Positions 8,001-15,694 of a DNA stretch of 64,000 bases are shown here, piece after piece. A program made the position numbers and the translations under genes. Every line of letters begins with the position of its first letter. Positions within the stretch are counted from its first letter, which is position 1. A model generated the notes under the pieces. It had not been told where the DNA came from. It saw only the letters and a program-made list of their open reading frames with translations, and ran no database searches. This DNA is from an uncultured Rhodospirillales bacterium (GTDB lineage Bacteria > Pseudomonadota > Alphaproteobacteria > Acetobacterales > Acetobacteraceae), in assembly GCA_903835235.1 (NCBI GenBank), contig CAILMF010000015.1:397938-461937 (forward strand), in the 5' to 3' direction.

Positions 8001-9063
8001 GTGGACGCCCTTCGCGGAACTGCTGCACAAGGAAAGCGCCTCTCGCGGCACGCCGCGCACCCAGCAGGACCGCGACCGTCACCAGCGCGAATTGGCGGTG
8101 TTTCGGGGCCGCTGGCGCGACGCCGCCACCGCCGACCCCTTCGCCGACGCCACGCTGCTGCCCATGGTGGGGGAACGCGCGCCGCCGCCGCCCGGCGTTG
8201 CCACGCGCTACAACCGCGCCCGGCTGCCGCGCCGGCGTCCGCTGCTGTTCCTGCATCTGCCGCGCAGCGCCGGGGTGACGCTGCGCGACACGCTGCGTCG
8301 CGATTCGCATGGGCTGGCGGTGGCGGACCTCTCGCCGCGCCTGCTGCTGGGCGAAGCGGGCGAGGAACTCCGCGCCCTGCTGGCGCCGCTGGACGTGTTG
8401 GTGGCGCGCTGCGGCCCCGGCTTCGGCGCCGCGCTGGGCTGGGGCGCGGTGCCGGCGGTGGTGCTGCGCGACCCGGTGGCGCGCGTTGCCTCCCAGGCAC
8501 GCTTCCTGCGGGAGGATGCCTGTTCCCCGCTGCGCGACGCCGGCCTGGCCGAGGCCACGCTGGAGGTGCTGCTGAAGAAGGGCGTGCTGCGCGGCAACCT
8601 GGCGGTGCACCGGCTACTGGGCGAGGCGCCGGAGCCGGTAGACTGGGCCGAGGTGGACGGCATCGGCGCCGAATACGCCGGCTTCCATCTGCCCCCGGCG
8701 CTGTGGCGGCGCGACCCCGCGGCGCTGCTGGCCGCGCCGGACAGGGCGCCTGACGACGACATGGCACTGGTGGACCGCGCCATGGCGCTGCTGGAGCGCG
8801 ACTTCGCCTTCGTCGGCCAGCAGGATGCCCTGGCCGAACACCTGGGCGCGCTGCTGGAGGCGCTGGGTGGCGAGGCGCCGCGCGTGCGGCTGCACCTCAA
8901 CCGGGGCGGCGAGCTTTGCGCCGCCCCGACCCCTGGCGAGGCCGCGCTGCTGGTCGAGTGGAACCGTCTGGACATCGCGCTGCTGGAACGCGTTCGGGCG
9001 CTGCCGGGCGGGATGCTGCTGCGGCCGGAACGCCTGGCTACCCGGCCTCGTGACGGTGCTTGA
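5053..9063 (+). CDS. Giant fusion: beta-rich region, two GT2 domains, sulfotransferase-like domain
   Basis: This is 1336 residues. Residues 1-500 hold repeated beta-rich segments (for example LPPLPAGARVTLPVRLTNLS) resembling tandem immunoglobulin-like or carbohydrate-binding modules. Residues about 526-690 are a first GT2 domain (PLVSVLLLAEG, LAQVYPHWELRVAHG, AVYSDRDALGEDGG); its usual acidic metal site is LWLRPGD here, so it may be degenerate. Residues about 775-1010 are an intact GT2 domain (ASILIPTRDGLALLAACIG, CLLNNDTEVLDRGW, PIGYNDIDFCLRVR). From about 1062 a sulfotransferase-like domain appears (LLFLHLPRSAGVTLRDTL for the 5'-phosphosulfate loop, VVLRDPVARVASQ for the 3'-phosphate site). 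It probably extends and sulfates a surface glycan. Chemistry and substrate are inferred from domains only. Confidence 0.8.
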   Translation: MPSTLAPAGLLAGQPQRVRVGLRNETATPWSREGAGAISLHAQLVQPGAWQPLDHAIDIQQMADIPALGSGDAVAELPPLPAGAYELLTRIRFGEAACGIATTPLLVLPAADYAQGRVELAEDLPPLPAGARVTLPVRLTNLSAVAWLRWPHRLQLWARLGEERGVTPVMVDIEPGGEAIIGIDLVLPPTPGRHRLRLSLTRPRTLVFAEHASFQAAPPMLELRPPGQMELAPRFQPRDPVQLLLLAGQEALGVVGQPVAVKLVLQNEGPGAVDLRGLALARRGAEATERREVLEASIAPGGRRAFEVILPPPAQPAQEELTVTALVRLRFGEEQEVALGGLPLRVQPALLPLALAVTALQQDHPPLLGEEEQPAAFRFLNEGDAAIQGKGVDAFSVSQRWTRLDEKRPAQYRGGQRVPLEIDSGAAAVVALALAPPPDTGLYKLEIVVFRQPEDTCPREEARCEVGEYRVSRVRELAFAEEKLRRRALAAAAEQSGRLAYRAWCETADSLAGTALERALALPVAWPHRPLVSVLLLAEGSTPEAIGCTAESLLAQVYPHWELRVAHGRGGKLALPADSRILPCAASARGPAALLRHAAGKAEGEWLLWLRPGDRLAPAALLLLLAEALRRPALRAVYSDRDALGEDGGRCAPAPLADFDPDFALGADGLLHGALVAADSFHTALAALPANSPLPALDWQLRLMEALPEQAIGHLRHALLHLGAPLELPPAEWSTAAALVAAHLARRGQPARVMRAHDAPCFRLEFPLPAPAPRASILIPTRDGLALLAACIGSILERTDYPDYEIIVVDNGSTDPATLAYLAELEARCQARILRDPGDFNWARANNDAARLATGDVLCLLNNDTEVLDRGWLRELVAQACRREIGVVGPALWYPNGLLQHGGVMFDAMDGRPVHMLLQVERAAVPSRMRLARRCSAVTGACLVVRREVYEAVGGMDQVHLPIGYNDIDFCLRVRHQLGLATLWTPFAELLHKESASRGTPRTQQDRDRHQRELAVFRGRWRDAATADPFADATLLPMVGERAPPPPGVATRYNRARLPRRRPLLFLHLPRSAGVTLRDTLRRDSHGLAVADLSPRLLLGEAGEELRALLAPLDVLVARCGPGFGAALGWGAVPAVVLRDPVARVASQARFLREDACSPLRDAGLAEATLEVLLKKGVLRGNLAVHRLLGEAPEPVDWAEVDGIGAEYAGFHLPPALWRRDPAALLAAPDRAPDDDMALVDRAMALLERDFAFVGQQDALAEHLGALLEALGGEAPRVRLHLNRGGELCAAPTPGEAALLVEWNRLDIALLERVRALPGGMLLRPERLATRPRDGA

Positions 9064-9205
9064 GCCAGGCCGAGAGCGCCGCAGGACCGCGTCGAAGCTG
9101 ATGCGGGGGGGCGAGGAGCAGGTAGCCGAAGACGCCGTACAGGCCCGCCGTGGCGGCGAGGAATTGCCTCTTCCAGCCCGGCCGGCGCCGCGCGAAGCGG
9201 TCCAC
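9038..9205 (-). pseudogene. Possible antisense gene remnant
   Basis: On the minus strand a frame ending at 9038-9040 reads FARRRPGWKRQFLAATAGLY then GVFGYLLLAPPHQL and ends LKHRHEAG. This has the look of the end of a membrane-associated protein. It has no start and overlaps the 3' end of the fusion gene by 26 bases. The family is not recognised and chance cannot be excluded. The rest of 9064-9411 shows nothing I can identify. Confidence 0.25.
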
Positions 9206-9411
9206 CCCACATCCACTAAGGGGGAAGACACGCTGGACAACAGCGCCATGGCCGTCACCAACCTTCCCGGGAGCTGGCCCGCCGCGACCTCGCCGATCGG
9301 CTTCTTCCGCGCGACGGCGTCACGAGGCCAGGGGATGTGCTTCCCTGCCAAGCGTAGTGTGTGTGCCGTCTGACGCAGCGGCGCGCACGTTCAAGCCGGT
9401 ACGATTTTATT

Positions 9412-9433
9412 CGGGTCGGTTCAAACCGACCCG
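9412..9433 (+). repeat. Perfect palindrome just upstream of the sulfotransferase gene
   Basis: The arms cgggtcggtt (9412-9421) and aaccgacccg (9424-9433) are perfect inverted repeats with a 2-nt loop. It lies 19 bases before the start codon at 9453 and just ahead of the ribosome-binding site. It could be an operator or an RNA hairpin affecting initiation. There is no T-run to make it a terminator. Confidence 0.55.
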
Positions 9434-9452
9434 CTACGCAGGAAAAGGCTCG

Positions 9453-10643
9453 ATGGACATCTGGTTACATGTCGGTACCGGCAAGACCGGAACATCTGCG
9501 GTGCAGGTGGCGCTTTCCCGGCATCGGGCCGCGCTGGCGCAGGCTGGGCTGGTCTATCCGGAGGGCATCGACGATGAACGCATGGCCCTCGCCGGCGGCA
9601 TCACCTCTGGCAACGCCAAGCGGATGGGTTGGTTGATGACACCAAGCCTCCAAGTGCCGGCTTACGACCCTTCGGCCGTGCTGCATTGGCTCGACAGCGC
9701 GCTGGCGCAGGCTGCCGGGCGGACGTTGCTGCTCTCCTCCGAAGCCCTGCAATGCCCCGACCCCGAGGCGGCCGCTCCGGTGATGCAGCGCTTGCGCGCG
9801 GTCGGACGCGTGCGGGTGCTCTACCTGGTTCGCCATGCCCTGGACCACGCTGTCGCAAGCTACGCGCAGGCACTCAAGGTGGGTGAAACGCCGGAGCGTG
9901 GCACCGATCTCGCCAGCTTTGTGGCCCAGGCGGAGGCACCGTTCCGCGATCAACTGGCGACGTGGGAAACCATTCTCGGTGGCACCGAGGGAATGCTTTG
10001 CCTGCTCTACGAGAGCGAGTGTTTGGGCGCGGGTCTCACACATAATCTGCTGCGCCACATCGCCCCCGCCTTCGCGGCCGCGCTGCCGCGGGACGCAGCG
10101 CCGGAAGCGGTGAACCGCAGCCCGACCGGGATCGAACTCGCCATCTATGAGAAGCTGGCGCGAGTGGCGCCAGAGGCGGCTAGGTGGCTCACCCGGGCAG
10201 TGATGAACGCACCGCCGGCCATGCCGGCCCAGGTGGTCGTGCCGGATGTCGCCTTCGAAAGTTTCGCGCGGCTGAACCAGCCTGTGGTGGATGCGGTGAA
10301 TCACCGCTACTTCGCTGGGCAGCCCGTTTTGCGGCTGACCTCCGGGCGCATCCCGGTTGGGCCGGTCACGCCTTGGCCCCAGGAGGCGATGGTGGAGACC
10401 AGCGTCGCCCTGTTGCGCGCCCTGGCACAACCCCCCGCCACGCCGCCGCCGCCGCCGGCAATGCCGGCCAGGGTGGAGCCTGCCGGGTTGGAGCAGCGTG
10501 CCCGGCACCTGGCCCGGGTTGGCAAACTGACGGAAGCCATCACTGTGCTCGACGCTGCCCTGGACGAGACCGGCCCAGACGGCCAGGCCCTGAGACAGTT
10601 GCGGGATCACCTGCGACGCAGGGCTCGACGTCTGACGGGCTGA
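9453..10643 (+). CDS. Sulfotransferase-like protein with C-terminal TPR-like segment
   Basis: I chose the ATG at 9453 because it follows aggaaaagg and starts directly with the family motif WLHVGTGKTGTSAVQ, the PAPS 5'-phosphosulfate-binding loop. The frame is open further upstream but that part has no family character. At about residue 120 VLYLVRHALDHAVASYAQAL matches the 3'-phosphate-binding helix. Residues 345-395 (LEQRARHLARVGKLTEAITV) resemble a single TPR hairpin. The 396-residue protein probably transfers sulfate from PAPS to a glycan made by the upstream glycosyltransferases. Acceptor unknown. Confidence 0.75.
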   Translation: MDIWLHVGTGKTGTSAVQVALSRHRAALAQAGLVYPEGIDDERMALAGGITSGNAKRMGWLMTPSLQVPAYDPSAVLHWLDSALAQAAGRTLLLSSEALQCPDPEAAAPVMQRLRAVGRVRVLYLVRHALDHAVASYAQALKVGETPERGTDLASFVAQAEAPFRDQLATWETILGGTEGMLCLLYESECLGAGLTHNLLRHIAPAFAAALPRDAAPEAVNRSPTGIELAIYEKLARVAPEAARWLTRAVMNAPPAMPAQVVVPDVAFESFARLNQPVVDAVNHRYFAGQPVLRLTSGRIPVGPVTPWPQEAMVETSVALLRALAQPPATPPPPPAMPARVEPAGLEQRARHLARVGKLTEAITVLDAALDETGPDGQALRQLRDHLRRRARRLTG

Positions 10644-10897
10644 GTGGCGATTTGGACGCGTATCCGAAATCAGCTTCGCTGGGCTGGATGGGCGGGTGGC
10701 AACTTTCTTCGGACGAGTTGCCAGACCATGGACGAACCACGTGGTGCGCTTCTGAGGTGGTCCCGGTTTGGTGGACAGCAGGCCCATCGCAAGCGCGGCG
10801 AGGCGGCCCGTCTTCAGCCGAGGGGTGGTAATGTGCTGGTTCGGTGCGGAACAGGGAGCTTCGAGCCGGCATCATGGTCGACGTTACTGATGACGCT
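10644..10897 (+). other. Intergenic stretch with no recognised gene
   Basis: No frame here has a family signature or a good start. A segment around 10757-10785 (gtggtcccggtttggtggac) vaguely recalls the terminal repeats of IS3-type elements, but no matching partner or transposase is present. It separates the glycan genes from the palindrome/IS66 remnant block. Confidence 0.4.
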
Positions 10898-10945
10898 AGA
10901 GCGATATCCGTTCTGATGGAAACATCATAACGGATTTCTTGCTCT
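10898..10945 (+). repeat. Palindrome H1, copy 2
   Basis: The arms agagcgatatccgttctgat (10898 on) and the stretch ending cggatttcttgctct (10945) form an imperfect hairpin around gaaa. It matches copy 3 (63801-63850) over most of its length and is followed by the same linker (acctattgaagctacagcac) and palindrome H2. The MITE-like R element is absent at this locus. Confidence 0.75.
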
Positions 10946-10961
10946 GCAACCTATTGAAGCT

Positions 10962-11009
10962 ACAGCACGAAATCCGCTCACGCTGAATCAGCGTGAGCGG
11001 ATGGTGCTG
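10962..11009 (+). repeat. Palindrome H2, copy 2
   Basis: The core arms atccgctcacgctga (10972-10986) and tcagcgtgagcggat (10988-11002) are perfect inverted repeats around a single base. Outer bases cagcac and gtgctg extend pairing across a small internal bulge. It lies at the start of the IS66 TnpA remnant. Copy 3 (63737-63787) is longer and perfect. Confidence 0.8.
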
Positions 11010-11336
11010 CAGGGGCGGCGGGTATTGCCGGATAGAGGTGCCGACGGGTCCTGGCCGGCGGCAGAGGTGACCGAGGTTGCGCGGCGGCGCCAGATTCGCC
11101 CACGGCAGGTGTTCGCGTGGCGGCGCGAGATGCGCGTGGGTGCGCCGGCGCGGTTGGACTTCGCGCCTATCGTGCCGGCGCTGACACCGCCAACGCCGGA
11201 GCCGACCGCCATGGTGGCCTGCTCGTTGCCGGCCATCGCACTCAAGCTCGCCGGCGCGGTGCCGCGCACGGCGCCCGGCATCGACGCGGCAATGGTGACG
11301 ATGCTGCTGCGGGAAATCCGGGCGTCGGCGGCATGA
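11001..11336 (+). pseudogene. IS66 accessory protein TnpA remnant
   Basis: The central part (EVTEVARRRQIRPRQVFAWR) is the helix-turn-helix of IS66 TnpA, and the end (GIDAAMVTMLLREIRASAA) matches its short conserved tail. The normal first 20-30 residues are scrambled where palindrome H2 begins. The stop codon overlaps the next ATG as ATGA, the usual IS66 tnpA/tnpB arrangement. It is not likely to be functional without the rest of the element. Confidence 0.6.
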
Positions 11337-11540
11337 TTGCGCCACCGGCGGGCGCTTGGATTCTGCTGGCGGCGACGCCGGTTGCTCCCCGCAAGCTTAA
11401 CTTCCACAGCCCCCGAGGCCTGCATCGCCATGGTGCTCGACCGTCTTGGCCAAGGGGCATCTCGCCAGCGGGGTCGATGACCGGCTGCCGTGGAACCTCA
11501 CCCCGGACGGTCAACCCGTGGGGGAATGGCTGACGCGCAC
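11333..11540 (+). pseudogene. IS66 TnpB start fused to TnpC end (internal deletion, frameshift)
   Basis: From the ATG at 11333 the frame begins MIAPPAGAWILLAATPVAPR, which is the amino terminus of IS66 TnpB. After about 25 residues the similarity ends. From about 11421 the sequence resembles the carboxy end of TnpC in two frames: AMVLDRLGQ, then HLASGVDDRLPWNLTPD. The element has thus lost most of tnpB and tnpC by internal deletion and has also shifted frame. Confidence 0.5.
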
Positions 11541-11568
11541 GGAGGGCTGCGCCATCAGGAGGGGGGAC

Positions 11569-12729
11569 TCAGCCGCGCCGCCAGCGCCCCAGCGCCCGCA
11601 GCCCCCACCCCGCGCACAGCCCCCAGAAGGCGCCGCTGACGCCCAGCAGGCTCAGCCCGGCGGCGGTGACCAGGAAGCAGACCACCGCCGGCTCGCGCTC
11701 CTCCGGCACCGCCAATGCGGCGTGCAGCGCACCGCCGAAGGCCGGCAGCAGCGCCAGCCCCGCCACCGCCTGCACCAGCACCGGCGGTGCCACGCCCACC
11801 AGCGCCACCGCGCCGCCGGCCAGCAGGCCGAACACCACGTAGACGCAGCCCGCCACCACCGCGGCCGGCCAACGCCGGGTCGGGTCCGGCTGTGCTTCCG
11901 GCCCCGCGCACAGGGCGGCGGTGATGGCGGCCAGGTTCACCGCATGCCCGCCCAGCGGCGCCGCCAGCAGGCTGAACGCCCCGGTGACGCTGAACAGCGG
12001 CCCCGCCGAGGGCCGGTAGCCATTCGCCGCCAGCACGGCCATGCCCGGGATGTTCTGGCTGGCCATGGTCACCAGGAACAGCGGCAGCCCCACCCCCAGC
12101 AGCGCCGCGGGCGAGAATACCGGCCAGACCCATACCGGCGCCGGCACCAGGGCGGCGCCCATCCCGGCGGGCATGGGCTGCGCCAGCACCACCAGCAGCA
12201 GCGCCACCAGCACCGCCGCCGGCACCGCCAGCAGCCGGTTGACCCGCCCCATCACCAGCCAGGCCGCCACCACAGCCAGGCCCTGCCCGGGCAGTTCCGC
12301 CACCGCCCGCACCGGCGCCAGGCACAGCCCCAGCAGCACGCCGGCCAGCAGGGCCGAGGCCAGGGCAGGCGGGATCGCCGCCACCGCGCGCCCCAGCGGC
12401 CGCCACAGCCCCGCCAAGACCAGCAGCGCACCGCAGAGCAGGAAGGCGCCGACAGCTTCCGGGAAGCCGCCGGCGGGCATGGCGGTGCTGGCCAGCAGCG
12501 CGGCGCCGGGGGTGGACCAGGCCACGCTGATCGGCAGGCGGCGCCAGAGGGACAGCGCCACCCCCGCCAGGCCCATGGCGATGCTGACCGCCATCAGCCC
12601 CGAGGCCTGCTGGAGCTGGTTGGCGCCCATGGCGGCATAGCCGGCCAGGACCACGGTGAAGGAGGAAGCGAAGCCGACGAAGCCAGCAAGCAGCCCGGCG
12701 GCAACGGCCTGAAGGGAAAAAGCACGCAT
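11569..12729 (-). CDS. benE: BenE family benzoate/aromatic acid transporter
   Basis: This is a 386-residue integral membrane protein of about 11-12 hydrophobic segments. The family signature MASQNIPGMAVLAANGYRPS lies in the middle. The start MRAFSLQAVAAGLLAGFVGF gives the expected cytoplasmic beginning and first membrane helix; the open frame before it is not family-like. BenE proteins are proton-coupled importers of benzoate in the inner membrane. No benzoate-degradation genes are nearby, so the true substrate is open. It is divergent from the small secreted protein at 12837. Confidence 0.85.
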   Translation of the reverse strand: MRAFSLQAVAAGLLAGFVGFASSFTVVLAGYAAMGANQLQQASGLMAVSIAMGLAGVALSLWRRLPISVAWSTPGAALLASTAMPAGGFPEAVGAFLLCGALLVLAGLWRPLGRAVAAIPPALASALLAGVLLGLCLAPVRAVAELPGQGLAVVAAWLVMGRVNRLLAVPAAVLVALLLVVLAQPMPAGMGAALVPAPVWVWPVFSPAALLGVGLPLFLVTMASQNIPGMAVLAANGYRPSAGPLFSVTGAFSLLAAPLGGHAVNLAAITAALCAGPEAQPDPTRRWPAAVVAGCVYVVFGLLAGGAVALVGVAPPVLVQAVAGLALLPAFGGALHAALAVPEEREPAVVCFLVTAAGLSLLGVSGAFWGLCAGWGLRALGRWRRG

Positions 12730-12836
12730 CTCGCGGTTGGACCATGCAGGGGGCGCCCGGGCAATCCGCGTTAACGGCGCGCTATGGCGGGCAGGGCCAT
12801 ACCCGGCGGCAGACTCCCTGCAAGGATGCCAATGCC

Positions 12837-13091
12837 ATGACGATCCGCCCGACACTCGCCGCGCTGCTGCTGGCTGGGCTGGCGTTCAGCCCCATGGCGC
12901 AGGCCGCCTGCACCGACGCGCAGGCCGAAGCCAAGATGACCGAACTCAGCAATGCGCTGGGGCCGCTGGCCATGCGCAACCCGGCGGAAGCGCAGAAGAT
13001 CACCGAGGAAATGATGTCCGCCCTTGGCGCGCCGACCTCGGACGCCACCTGCACGCTGTATGACCGCCTGCTGGCGCGCGCCAGGCTCTGA
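12837..13091 (+). CDS. Small secreted protein, family unknown
   Basis: The 84-residue product starts at an ATG preceded by aagga and opens with a signal peptide (MTIRPTLAALLLAGLAFSPM, cleavage predicted after AQA). The mature part of about 62 residues is helical and has two cysteines near its ends (ACTDAQAEAK and DATCTLYDRL) that could form a disulfide in the periplasm. It contains repeated QKITEE/EMMSAL-type amphipathic sequence. I do not recognise the family. The neighbours give no clear function. Confidence 0.7.
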   Translation: MTIRPTLAALLLAGLAFSPMAQAACTDAQAEAKMTELSNALGPLAMRNPAEAQKITEEMMSALGAPTSDATCTLYDRLLARARL

Positions 13092-13163
13092 TATCGCCGG
13101 GGCCGCCGCCCACTTTGCGGTGGCCCATTGCGCCGGCTGGGCAACCCGGCGCAGCGTCGGGGC

Positions 13164-15629
13164 ATGACCTCAACCGCCACCGACCGCTTCTGGAACCGCC
13201 CGGCCGAGCAACTGCTGGCGGAACTGGGCAGCTCGCCCGCCGGCCTGGGTGCCGAAGCCGCCGCCACGGCGCTGCGCCGGCACGGCCCCAATACGGTCGC
13301 CGACGCGCCGCGGCTGGACCTGCTGGCCAAGGTCGGGCGTCGCCTGATCGAGCCGCTGGTGGCCATTCTGCTGGTCGCCGCCGCCATTTCCGGCCTGACC
13401 GGGGATGTCGCGGGCTTCCTGATCATCCTCACCATGGTCACGGTTTCCGTCGCCATGGACGTGGTGCAGGAACAGCGCGCCGAGCAGGCCGCCGCCCGGC
13501 TGCGCGACAGCGTCGCGGTGCGCGCGACCGTGCTGCGCGAGGGCAAGGCGCTCTCGGTTCCGGTGGAACAGGTGGTGCCCGGCGATATCGTGGAGCTTTC
13601 CGCCGGCAGCCTGGTGCCAGCGGATGGCCTGGTGCTGGCGGCGCAATCCGCCCAGGCCAATGAAGCCCTGCTGACCGGGGAGGCCTACCCCGCCAGCAAG
13701 CGCCCCGGCGCCACCACCGGCACCACCCCGGCCGAGGCGCCGGGCGCGCTGTTCGCCGGCACCGCCCTGGTCAGTGGCAGCGCGACCATGCTGGTGGTCG
13801 CGACTGGGCACGCTACGCGGTTGGGCGGCGTCGCTGCCGCGTTGGCTCAGCGCCGGCCGCCAACAGCATTCGAGAAAGGCCTCCGCGGTCTTGGTATCCT
13901 GATCCTGCGGCTGACCGTCTTCCTGGTGTTGTTCGTGCTGCTGGCGCATCTGGCCTTCCATCGGCCGCCGCTGGAAAGCTTCATGTTCGCCATTGCGCTC
14001 GCGGTCGGCCTTACGCCGGAATTGCTGCCGATGGTCACCACCGTGACGCTCTCGCGCGGGGCCATGCGGATGGCGCGCAAGAAGGTGGTGGTGAAGCGCC
14101 TGGCCGCGATCCACGACCTCGGCGCCATGGACGTGTTGTGCACCGACAAGACCGGTACGTTGACCGAGGCGCGCATCACCCTGGCCGAGACCAGCGACGA
14201 CCGGACGCGTCAGTTAGCCGCGGTCAACGCGCTGCTGGCCGCCGGGCAGCCGACCCCGCTGGACGAGGCCATCATCAGCGCGGCCGGACGCGAGGCGGCG
14301 GAGCACTACCGCAAACTCGGCGAATGCGCCTTCAGCTTCGAGCGCCGGCGCAGCTCCGTGCTGGTGGAGCATGAGGGCAAGCGCCTGCTGGTGGTGAAGG
14401 GCGCGCCGGAAGCCGTGCTGGCCGTATGTGCCGCGCCGCCGGCGGGCGCGCACGCCGAAGCCGAGCGCCGCGGCGCCGAGGGGCTGCGCCTGCTCGGCGT
14501 GGCCTGCCGCGAAGTTGGCGCCGAAGAGGATTGTTCCACGCCGGATTGCGAGAAGGGGCTGGCCTTCGTCGGCTTCTGCGCCTTCCTCGACCCGCCGAAG
14601 GAAAGCGCTGGGGTGGCGGTGCAGCGCCTGGCGGGCCTCGGCGTGCGGGTGAAGGTCATCTCCGGCGATGCCGCGCCGGTGGTGCGCCATTTGGTCGCCG
14701 CGCTGGCGCTGCCCTGCCAGGGGCTGCTGACCGGCGACGAGATCGACGCGCTGGAAGGCCCCGCCCTGGCGGACCGGGTGGACGACGTGGACATGTTCGC
14801 CCGCGTCAGCCCGGACCAGAAGCGGCGCGTCATCCTGGCGCTGAAGGCGCGCGGGCATACGGTTGGCTTCATCGGCGATGGCATCAACGACGCGCCGGCG
14901 ATCCATGCCGCCGATGCCGGGCTTTCGGTGGAGGGCGCCACCGATGTGGCCCGGGCCGCGGCCGACCTGATTCTGCTGGCGCCGGATTTGGGCGTGCTGG
15001 CCGATGGCGTGGAGGAAGGCCGGCGCACCTATGCCAATGTGATGAAGTATGTGCGGATGGGCACGTCTTCCAACTTCGGCAACATGCTGAGCATGGCCGT
15101 GGCCAGCCTGTTCATCCCCTTCCTGCCGCTGCTGCCGGCGCAGATCCTGCTGAACAACCTGCTCTACGACCTCAGCGAGGTCGGCATTCCCTTCGACAAT
15201 GTGGATGAGGCCGACCTGGCGCGGCCGCATGGCTGGAACATGCGGGAGGTGCTGCGCTTCACCCTGGTGATGGGGCCGCTCTCCTCGGTCTTCGACCTGG
15301 CCACTTTCGCCATCCTGGTCCTGGGCTTCAACGCCACGCCGGAGGAGTTCCGCACTGCCTGGTTCGTCGAGAGCATGGCGACGCAGATACTGGTGATCTT
15401 CCTGATCCGCACCGCCGGGCCGGCCTGGCGCGCGGCGCGGCCGCATTGGGCGCTGACCGCTACCTCGCTGGGCGCGCTGGCGGTGGCGCTGGCCCTGGCG
15501 CTGGGGCCGTTGGCGCCGGTGCTGGGCTTCACCGTCATGCCCGGCGCGCTGCTGGGCAGCATCGGTGGGTTGGTGGTGCTGTACCTGGCGCTGGCGGAGG
15601 GGCTGAAGCGGCTGGCCGTGCCGCGGTAG
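13164..15629 (+). CDS. mgtA: Magnesium-translocating P-type ATPase
   Basis: The 821-residue protein carries the P-type ATPase set: A-domain LLTGEAYPASK, the MgtA-type membrane motif GLTPELLPMVTTVTLSRGAM, phosphorylation site VLCTDKTGTLTEA, and hinge IGDGINDAPAIHAADAGLS. Six carboxy-terminal membrane helices follow. MgtA/MgtB pumps import Mg2+ across the inner membrane and are usually induced by low magnesium. I start at the ATG at 13164 because the product then begins with the normal short amino-terminal tail (MTSTATDRFWNRPAEQLLAE). A hairpin-forming GC-rich stretch lies at about 13100-13125 before it, but no leader typical of magnesium sensors is recognisable. Confidence 0.88.
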   Translation: MTSTATDRFWNRPAEQLLAELGSSPAGLGAEAAATALRRHGPNTVADAPRLDLLAKVGRRLIEPLVAILLVAAAISGLTGDVAGFLIILTMVTVSVAMDVVQEQRAEQAAARLRDSVAVRATVLREGKALSVPVEQVVPGDIVELSAGSLVPADGLVLAAQSAQANEALLTGEAYPASKRPGATTGTTPAEAPGALFAGTALVSGSATMLVVATGHATRLGGVAAALAQRRPPTAFEKGLRGLGILILRLTVFLVLFVLLAHLAFHRPPLESFMFAIALAVGLTPELLPMVTTVTLSRGAMRMARKKVVVKRLAAIHDLGAMDVLCTDKTGTLTEARITLAETSDDRTRQLAAVNALLAAGQPTPLDEAIISAAGREAAEHYRKLGECAFSFERRRSSVLVEHEGKRLLVVKGAPEAVLAVCAAPPAGAHAEAERRGAEGLRLLGVACREVGAEEDCSTPDCEKGLAFVGFCAFLDPPKESAGVAVQRLAGLGVRVKVISGDAAPVVRHLVAALALPCQGLLTGDEIDALEGPALADRVDDVDMFARVSPDQKRRVILALKARGHTVGFIGDGINDAPAIHAADAGLSVEGATDVARAAADLILLAPDLGVLADGVEEGRRTYANVMKYVRMGTSSNFGNMLSMAVASLFIPFLPLLPAQILLNNLLYDLSEVGIPFDNVDEADLARPHGWNMREVLRFTLVMGPLSSVFDLATFAILVLGFNATPEEFRTAWFVESMATQILVIFLIRTAGPAWRAARPHWALTATSLGALAVALALALGPLAPVLGFTVMPGALLGSIGGLVVLYLALAEGLKRLAVPR

Positions 15630-15694
15630 AGGCGGCTTGTCGCCACGCTCGCCCCGCGCGAGACTGTGGCCAAACCAACCGAGGAAACGCGCCC

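Noticed and set aside
9150..9452. Upstream extension of the sulfotransferase-like gene
   Set aside because: No family similarity, no ribosome-binding site, and the PAPS motif begins at the ATG at 9453.
10757..10785. Sequence recalling IS3-type terminal repeats
   Set aside because: No second end, no transposase and only partial resemblance.
11446..12774. Plus-strand frame opposite benE
   Set aside because: Its first codons belong to the IS66 TnpC relic; the rest is a shadow of the BenE gene.
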